Of a stretch of 64,000 nt of DNA, positions 59,198-64,000 are shown in pieces. The stretch's first letter is position 1; each line of letters opens with the position of its first letter. The position numbers were made by a program, and so were the translations under genes. Source of the stretch: Mycolicibacterium phlei (GTDB lineage: Bacteria > Actinomycetota > Actinomycetes > Mycobacteriales > Mycobacteriaceae); contig NZ_CP014475.1 of the NCBI RefSeq assembly GCF_001583415.1, positions 744,001-808,000 of the forward strand, written 5' to 3'. The notes beneath the pieces are model-generated. The model ran no database searches. It was not told the DNA's origin and saw only the letters and a program-made list of their open reading frames with translations.

Positions 59198-59593
59198 GTG
59201 ACATTCAATGCTGTGATCGGACGGCGGCTGTGCGCGGTGCTGGCGGTGGGCTCGGCGGGCCTGCACGCGTCGATGCTCGGCCACGCGGGTTCGCCGGTCG
59301 CCACCGCGTTGCTGGCCGTGATGATCGCGGCGTGCCTGTACTGCGCGCGGGATCTGTGGCGCGACGGCCGGGCGCGGGCGTGGGTGGTGGTCGCGCTGAT
59401 GAACCTCGCGATGATCGCGCTGCACCTGCCCGGACCGGGGCACAGCCACGGCGGCGGTGTGGTCGCGCAGCCGTCGACGCTGATGGGTGTCGCGACCGTG
59501 GTCGCGCTGATCGAGGTGGCGGTGGCCGCCGCCGTGCTCTACTTCCGCAGCCGCGGGCAGTACGCGCGGCTCACCGGTACACCAGACCGCTGA
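59198..59593 (+). CDS. Small multi-helix membrane protein
   Basis: A 131-residue protein with four predicted membrane helices (RRLCAVLAVGSAGLHASMLG; SPVATALLAVMIAACLYCAR; WVVVALMNLAMIALHL; GVATVVALIEVAVAAAVLYF) and histidines near helix ends (GPGHSHGGG). The start is GTG 59198. No known family was recognised with confidence; a possible metal or cofactor role is suggested by the His cluster only. Confidence 0.65.
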   Translation: MTFNAVIGRRLCAVLAVGSAGLHASMLGHAGSPVATALLAVMIAACLYCARDLWRDGRARAWVVVALMNLAMIALHLPGPGHSHGGGVVAQPSTLMGVATVVALIEVAVAAAVLYFRSRGQYARLTGTPDR

Positions 59594-59670
59594 GCCGGCG
59601 CGTCACCGTGCGGGGCAGCGACGGCCGTGATTCGGTGGTCTGAACCGGCCGTTTCGGCCATCATGGAGCC

Positions 59671-59916
59671 ATGATCTCGGCCGACGATGTGCGCGCACTG
59701 CTGCGGTCCGAGGAGAAGGACCCCGTGCTGGTCGTCGTCGAGGGACGTGTCGAGGTGATCGGCGCCGGCCGGCTGGCCGCACCCGAGTACCGCGGAGCGC
59801 TCGAGGTGGCCACCCGCGACGACCTCTTCCGGCGCATCGGCGAGTCGCCCTCGGACCGGGAGATCGAGGAGCAGGCGGCCCAACTCGACACCGCGGTCAG
59901 CGAGCTCGGCGGCTGA
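59671..59916 (+). CDS. Small conserved hypothetical protein
   Basis: An 81-residue acidic soluble protein starting MISADDVRALLRSEEKDPVL. It has no signal or membrane segment and no domain that I recognise. It ends 3 bases before the accD3 stop (convergent). Confidence 0.6.
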   Translation: MISADDVRALLRSEEKDPVLVVVEGRVEVIGAGRLAAPEYRGALEVATRDDLFRRIGESPSDREIEEQAAQLDTAVSELGG

Positions 59917-59918
59917 GC

Positions 59919-61391
59919 TCAGCGCAGCCCGATCCGCGCGTACCGCTCCAGCCGTGCGCTGCGCCGAGCCTCCGCGGGAACCGACCGCAGTGCGTACAGT
60001 TCGCCTGCGATCACCGACGCCAGTCGTTCGGTGAACTGCAGCGGTTCGTCGGCGGCGTCGGGATACTCCGGTACCACCACGTCGACGATCCCGTCGCGCT
60101 GCAGATCGGCCGACCGGATCCCCTGCGCCACAGCCAGTTCCGGTGCGTGGTCGACGTCGCGGTACACGATCGCGCTGGCTCCCTCCGGCGGCAGTGGGGC
60201 CAGCCAGCCGTGCAGTGCGGCCAGCACCCGGTCGGCGGGCACCATCGCCAGCGCGGGCCCGCCGCTGCCCTGACCGAGCAGCACCGACACCGTCGGCGTG
60301 TCCAGGGTGACGAGCTGGGCCAGGCACCGGGCGATCTCGCCGGCCAGCCCGCCCTGCTCGGCCTCGACGCTCAGCGCCGGCCCGGCGGTGTCGATCACCA
60401 GCACCAGCGGCAGCTGCAGGCTCTCGGCCAGCGCCATCCCGCGCCGCGCCTCGCGCAGCGCCGCCGGCCCGACCTTGCCACCCACCCTGCGCTGCTGTCC
60501 GAGCACCACCGCCGGCTGCCCGCCGAACCTGGCCAGCGCCAGCAGCGTCGTCGCCGCCTCGCCGATTCCGGTGCCCGACAACAACAGTCGGTCCGTCGCA
60601 CCGTGCCGCAGCAGGTAGCCCACCCCGGGCCGGTCCGGCCGCCGCGACGCTGACACCGAATCCCACGCCGGGACGTCGGGCACCGGGCCGAGCTCGGCGG
60701 CGGCGGGCGCGGGACCCGGCGCGTCGGCCACCACCCGCAGCGCCCGGTCCAGCGTCGTGCGCAGCGCCGACAGCGGCACCACCCCGTCGATCACCCCGTG
60801 CCGCAACAGGTTCTCGGCGGTCTGGATGCCCTCCGGGAACGGCTCGCCGTAGAGGTGCTCATACACCCGGGGCCCCAGGAAGCCCACCAGCGCACCGGGT
60901 TCGGCGGCGGTCACGTGCCCGAGTGACCCCCACGACGCGAACACCCCGCCGGTCGTCGGGTGCCGCAGGTACACCAGGTACGGCAGATGCGCCCGCTTGT
61001 GCAGCTCCACCGCCGCGGCGATCTTGACCATCTGCAGGAACGCGACCGTGCCCTCCTGCATCCGGGTGCCGCCCGAACTCGGCGACGCCAGCAGCGGCAG
61101 CCGTTCGGCGGTCGCCCGGCGCACCGCCGCGGTGATGCGTTCGGCGGCGGCAACCCCGATCGAGCCGGCCAGGAAGTCGAACTCGCACAGCACCACCGCG
61201 ACGCGGCGGCCGAACACCGTGCCCTCGCCGGTCACCACCGACTCGTCGAGCCCGGTGCGCGCCTGCGCCTCGGCCAGTTCGCGGCGGTAGCCGTCGGAGA
61301 CGGCAAACCGCAGCGGCGGTCCGTCCCAGCTGCGGAACGAGCCCTCGTCGAGGACCGCGTCGCGGACCTCCAGGGCACCCGTGCGGCTCAT
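59919..61391 (-). CDS. accD3: Acyl-CoA carboxylase beta subunit AccD3
   Basis: A 490-residue carboxyltransferase (Rv0904c type) that transfers the carboxyl from biotin to an acyl-CoA. The two crotonase-like halves are visible: an N-terminal part with LLASPSSGGTRMQEGTVAFL and TGGVFASWGSLGHVTAAEPG, and a C-terminal part with VIDTAGPALSVEAEQGGLAG and PTVSVLLGQGSGGPALAMVP. It is divergent from the glycosyltransferase operon. In M. tuberculosis it lies next to prrA; here six genes separate them. Confidence 0.93.
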   Translation of the reverse strand: MSRTGALEVRDAVLDEGSFRSWDGPPLRFAVSDGYRRELAEAQARTGLDESVVTGEGTVFGRRVAVVLCEFDFLAGSIGVAAAERITAAVRRATAERLPLLASPSSGGTRMQEGTVAFLQMVKIAAAVELHKRAHLPYLVYLRHPTTGGVFASWGSLGHVTAAEPGALVGFLGPRVYEHLYGEPFPEGIQTAENLLRHGVIDGVVPLSALRTTLDRALRVVADAPGPAPAAAELGPVPDVPAWDSVSASRRPDRPGVGYLLRHGATDRLLLSGTGIGEAATTLLALARFGGQPAVVLGQQRRVGGKVGPAALREARRGMALAESLQLPLVLVIDTAGPALSVEAEQGGLAGEIARCLAQLVTLDTPTVSVLLGQGSGGPALAMVPADRVLAALHGWLAPLPPEGASAIVYRDVDHAPELAVAQGIRSADLQRDGIVDVVVPEYPDAADEPLQFTERLASVIAGELYALRSVPAEARRSARLERYARIGLR

Positions 61392-61454
61392 TCCCCGAGG
61401 TTATCGCGGCTCCAACGGCCACAGGTGGCGCGGTGGGGGCGATCGGAGCCATAA

Positions 61455-61481
61455 TTAGCACTCGTCGAGCGAGAGTGCTAA
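61455..61481 (+). promoter_or_regulatory. CIRCE element (HrcA operator) upstream of the glycosyltransferase operon
   Basis: TTAGCACTC (61455-61463), nine bases, then GAGTGCTAA (61473-61481): both arms match the CIRCE consensus perfectly. It lies 31 bases before the start of the glycosyltransferase gene. HrcA binding here would make the carbohydrate genes heat-shock controlled. Confidence 0.93.
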
Positions 61482-61512
61482 AGCCGCTGGGGATGAAAAG
61501 GAGGAGAGTTCA

Positions 61513-62652
61513 GTGGCAGGCAACGCCTTCGTTGACAGCATGGAACCGTTGCGCATCGTGCTCGTCGCACCGCCGTACTTCGACGTCCCACCCAAGGGCT
61601 ACGGCGGAACCGAGGCCGTTGTCGCCGACCTGGCCAACACTCTCGTCAAGCGCGGCCACCACGTCACTCTGCTCGGCGCGGGCGAACCCGGCACCGACGC
61701 CCACTTCATACCGCTGTGGGACGGCATCCAGTCCGAGCGGCTCGGCCAGCCGTACCCGGAGATCATGCACGCGCTGCGGGTCCGCCGCACGATCGAGAAG
61801 ATCGCCGAGACCGACGGCATCGACGTCATCCACGAACACACGTTCGCCGGTCCCCTCAACGCCGCGCTGTACCGCACTCTCGGGATCCCGACCGTCGTCA
61901 CCGTCCACGGCCCCATCGACGACGACCTGTACCCCTACTACCGCGAGCTCGGCACCGACGTCGGCCTGATCGCGATCAGCGACCGCCAGCGCGAACTCGC
62001 GCCGGACCTGAACTGGGTTGGCCGCGTGCATAACTCGCTGCGCATCGACGAGTGGCCGTTCAACGCGGACAAGGGCGACTACGCACTGTTTCTGGGCCGC
62101 TACGCCCCGTACAAGGGTGCGCACCTGGCGCTGGAGGCCGCCCACGCCGCGGGGGTCCCGCTGGTGCTGGCAGGTAAGTGCGACGAACCCGCCGAACAGG
62201 CCTACTTCGAGCAGGAGGTCCGGCCCCGGCTGACCGCCGACGACCACGTCTTCGGCATGGCCGACGCCACCGACAAGCGCAAGCTGCTGGCCAACGCCCG
62301 CTGCCTGCTGTTCCCGATCCAGTGGGAGGAGCCGTTCGGCATGGTCATGATCGAGGCGATGGCCTGCGGCACACCGGTTGTCGCGCTGCGCGGCGGCTCG
62401 GTGCCCGAGGTCGTGGTCGACGGCGTCACCGGCGTCATCTGCGACTCGCCGGAGGAACTGCCCGCCGCCATCGACAAGGCCGCGACCCTGGAACCGGCCG
62501 CGTGCCGCCGCCACGTCGCCGCGCACTTCGCGGTCGCGCAGTTCGGCTCCGGCTACGAGCGCATCTACCGCTCCGTGGTCGGCGCACCGCGCGAGGCGAT
62601 CAGCCTGCGCCGCGTGATCGGGCCGCACACCTCCGAGCGGGCCAGCGCATGA
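61513..62652 (+). CDS. GT4-type glycosyltransferase
   Basis: A 379-residue GT-B fold glycosyltransferase. The N-terminal domain has LVAPPYFDVPPKGYGGTEAV (typical GGTE loop) and IHEHTFAGPLNAALYRTLG. The C-terminal domain has FLGRYAPYKGAHLALEAAHA and the retaining E-x7-E segment EEPFGMVMIEAMACGTPVVA (residues about 277-297). The sugar and acceptor are unknown. It starts with GTG 61513 with a strong AAGGAGGAG 7 bases upstream and overlaps the next gene (ATGA). CIRCE lies upstream. Confidence 0.9.
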   Translation: MAGNAFVDSMEPLRIVLVAPPYFDVPPKGYGGTEAVVADLANTLVKRGHHVTLLGAGEPGTDAHFIPLWDGIQSERLGQPYPEIMHALRVRRTIEKIAETDGIDVIHEHTFAGPLNAALYRTLGIPTVVTVHGPIDDDLYPYYRELGTDVGLIAISDRQRELAPDLNWVGRVHNSLRIDEWPFNADKGDYALFLGRYAPYKGAHLALEAAHAAGVPLVLAGKCDEPAEQAYFEQEVRPRLTADDHVFGMADATDKRKLLANARCLLFPIQWEEPFGMVMIEAMACGTPVVALRGGSVPEVVVDGVTGVICDSPEELPAAIDKAATLEPAACRRHVAAHFAVAQFGSGYERIYRSVVGAPREAISLRRVIGPHTSERASA

Positions 62653-64000
62653 CCGCGCCGGCCCCGCTCAACAGTGGCGGTGCCACCGGGGTCGGATACG
62701 GGGGCGACACGGTCACCCTGGTGGAGGGCGCCACCTTCTGCCTGTCCGACCGCTACGGCGACATCCACACCGGGCGCGCCCATGGGCTGTTCTACCGCGA
62801 CGCCCGCGTGCTGTCCCGGTGGGAGCTGCGCGTCGACGGCCGCGAACCCGAGCCGCTGTCCGTCGAGACGCCCGAAGCGTTTGCCGCGCAGTTCATCTCA
62901 CGGCGTACCCCGCGTAACGGGCTGGCCGACAGCACGCTGCTGGTGGTGCGGGAACGGCTGGTCGCCGACGGGATGCGCGAGACCATCTCGGTGCAGAACC
63001 TCGACACCGAGAGCACCGTGGTCACCCTGGAACTGCTCGTCGACGCGGACTTCGCCGACCTGTTCACGGTCAAGGAGGGCCGCCCCGTCGGCGGCGGCGC
63101 CGAGGCCACCGTCGTCGACGACGAGATGGTGCTGCTCGACCACGCCGACCACGTCCGCGGTGTGACCGTGCGGGCGTCCGGCGCGCCCACCACGCTGCCC
63201 GGCATGTTCACCTGGCGCATCGTGGTGCCCCCGCGGCAGCGCTGGCAGACCGAGATCCTGGTGCAGCCGACGTGGTCGAACCAGAGCGTGCAGAGCCGGT
63301 TCCGCAGCGGTGAGCACTTCGAGGCCAGCGCGCCCGCACAGAAGATGAAGGCCTGGCGCAACACCGCCACCAAGGTCGAACCGGAGCACCGCGGGCTGGC
63401 ACAGGTGTTGTACCGCACCGAAACCGACCTCGGCGCGCTGCTGATCCGCGACGACAGCGACAGCGGCCGGCCCTACGTCGCCGCCGGTGCCCCCTGGTAC
63501 ATGACGCTGTTCGGCCGCGACAGCCTGTTCACCGCGTGGATGGCGCTGCCGCTGGACACCGGGCTGTCCGTCGGCACCCTGCACCACCTCGCGGAGATGC
63601 AGGGCCGCCGTGTGGACCCGTTCACCGACGAGCAGCCCGGCCGGATCATGCACGAGATCCGCCGCGGCCCGGCCAGCACGGCCGCGCTCGGCGGCAGCGT
63701 CTACTACGGATCCGTCGACGCCACACCGCTTTTCGTGATGCTGCTGGCCGAGTGCTGGCGGTGGGGTGCCGACGAGGCGTTCGTCCGGTCGCTGCTGCCC
63801 GCCGCCGACGCCGCGCTGGACTGGGCGGTGCGCTACGGCGACCGTGACGGCGACGGGTTCATCGAGTACCAGCGCGCCACCGACCGCGGCCTGCTCAACC
63901 AGGGCTGGAAGGACAGCTTCGACGGCATCACGTTCGCCAGCGGTCGCGCCGCGGAGCCGCCGATCGCGCTGTGCGAGGTGCAGGGCTACCAGTACGCGGC
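62649..64000 (+). CDS. Amylo-alpha-1,6-glucosidase-like (glycogen debranching) protein, C-terminus beyond window
   Basis: The visible 450 codons show an N-terminal beta domain (LVEGATFCLSDRYGDIHTGR, FYRDARVLSRWELRVDG) of the bacterial glycogen debranching type. An (alpha/alpha)6 catalytic domain starts near residue 278 with GAPWYMTLFGRDSLFTAWMA, followed by LLNQGWKDSFDGITF, which in this family bears a catalytic acid. The gene continues past the right edge. It overlaps the GT4 gene by 4 bases, so both are under CIRCE. It may trim a branched alpha-glucan or maltosaccharide made by its partner; the substrate is inferred. Confidence 0.88.
   Translation, partial: MTAPAPLNSGGATGVGYGGDTVTLVEGATFCLSDRYGDIHTGRAHGLFYRDARVLSRWELRVDGREPEPLSVETPEAFAAQFISRRTPRNGLADSTLLVVRERLVADGMRETISVQNLDTESTVVTLELLVDADFADLFTVKEGRPVGGGAEATVVDDEMVLLDHADHVRGVTVRASGAPTTLPGMFTWRIVVPPRQRWQTEILVQPTWSNQSVQSRFRSGEHFEASAPAQKMKAWRNTATKVEPEHRGLAQVLYRTETDLGALLIRDDSDSGRPYVAAGAPWYMTLFGRDSLFTAWMALPLDTGLSVGTLHHLAEMQGRRVDPFTDEQPGRIMHEIRRGPASTAALGGSVYYGSVDATPLFVMLLAECWRWGADEAFVRSLLPAADAALDWAVRYGDRDGDGFIEYQRATDRGLLNQGWKDSFDGITFASGRAAEPPIALCEVQGYQYA

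Overview
The window is high-GC actinobacterial DNA with short gene gaps and many 1- or 4-base start/stop overlaps. Its backbone follows the order of the Mycobacterium tuberculosis stretch Rv0859 to Rv0904c as I remember it: fadA-fadB, XPB helicase, moaC-mog-moaE, rpfA, moaD-moaA, cspB, sepH, serC, fprB, citA, gltA2, prrB-prrA, accD3. The host is therefore almost certainly a mycobacterium. The urease, secreted glycosidase, extra exporters and epoxide hydrolase inserted into this backbone suggest an environmental, fast-growing Mycolicibacterium-type species. This is inferred from gene content, not from a search.

Layout. 1-5407 (minus): nitrogen block urtA-ureAB-ureC-ureG-ureD-ureE (ureE runs off the left edge), divergent from a LuxR-type regulator (5624-6637). 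6777-10766: fadA-fadB beta-oxidation complex, a strong terminator and a TetR regulator. 10781-13704: small enzymes and exported proteins (PPOX, two-helix membrane protein, LLM oxidoreductase, cupin, proline-rich protein). 13721-17700: XPB helicase and its partner. 17766-22407: molybdopterin genes in two groups flanking rpfA, which has a c-di-AMP-type riboswitch leader and a CRP-like site. 22404-30615: conserved mycobacterial genes (cspB, xi-class GST, DUF2771, MFS, DUF3027, SRPBCC, DUF2530, MarR, TrmH, DUF2537, SepH).

30703-44500: a 29-bp tandem repeat overlapping the end of serC, then serC, a secreted CAP protein, a diiron oxygenase, fprB, a large secreted GH1 glycosidase, a VOC protein, a DinB-like protein, citA, pdxH, an MFS exporter, a TetR regulator and gltA2. 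44518-50636: an MFS drug exporter and its MarR regulator with a clear operator, an FAD oxidoreductase that appears to start at CTG, DUF2630, FKBP and prrB-prrA. 50678-59143 looks like an insertion between prrA and accD3: a K+ channel, three overlapping ABC half-exporters behind a SoxR/MerR-like promoter, a frameshifted gene and an epoxide hydrolase. 59198-64000: small proteins, accD3, then a glycosyltransferase/glycogen-debranching operon behind a perfect CIRCE element; the last gene runs off the right edge.

The most interesting signals are regulatory: CIRCE in front of carbohydrate genes, a SoxR-type box in a 19-bp promoter spacer of an exporter operon whose second and third subunits carry complementary degenerate ATPase motifs, and structured leaders near small membrane genes. 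I did not find CRISPR arrays, tRNA or rRNA genes, or transposase genes.
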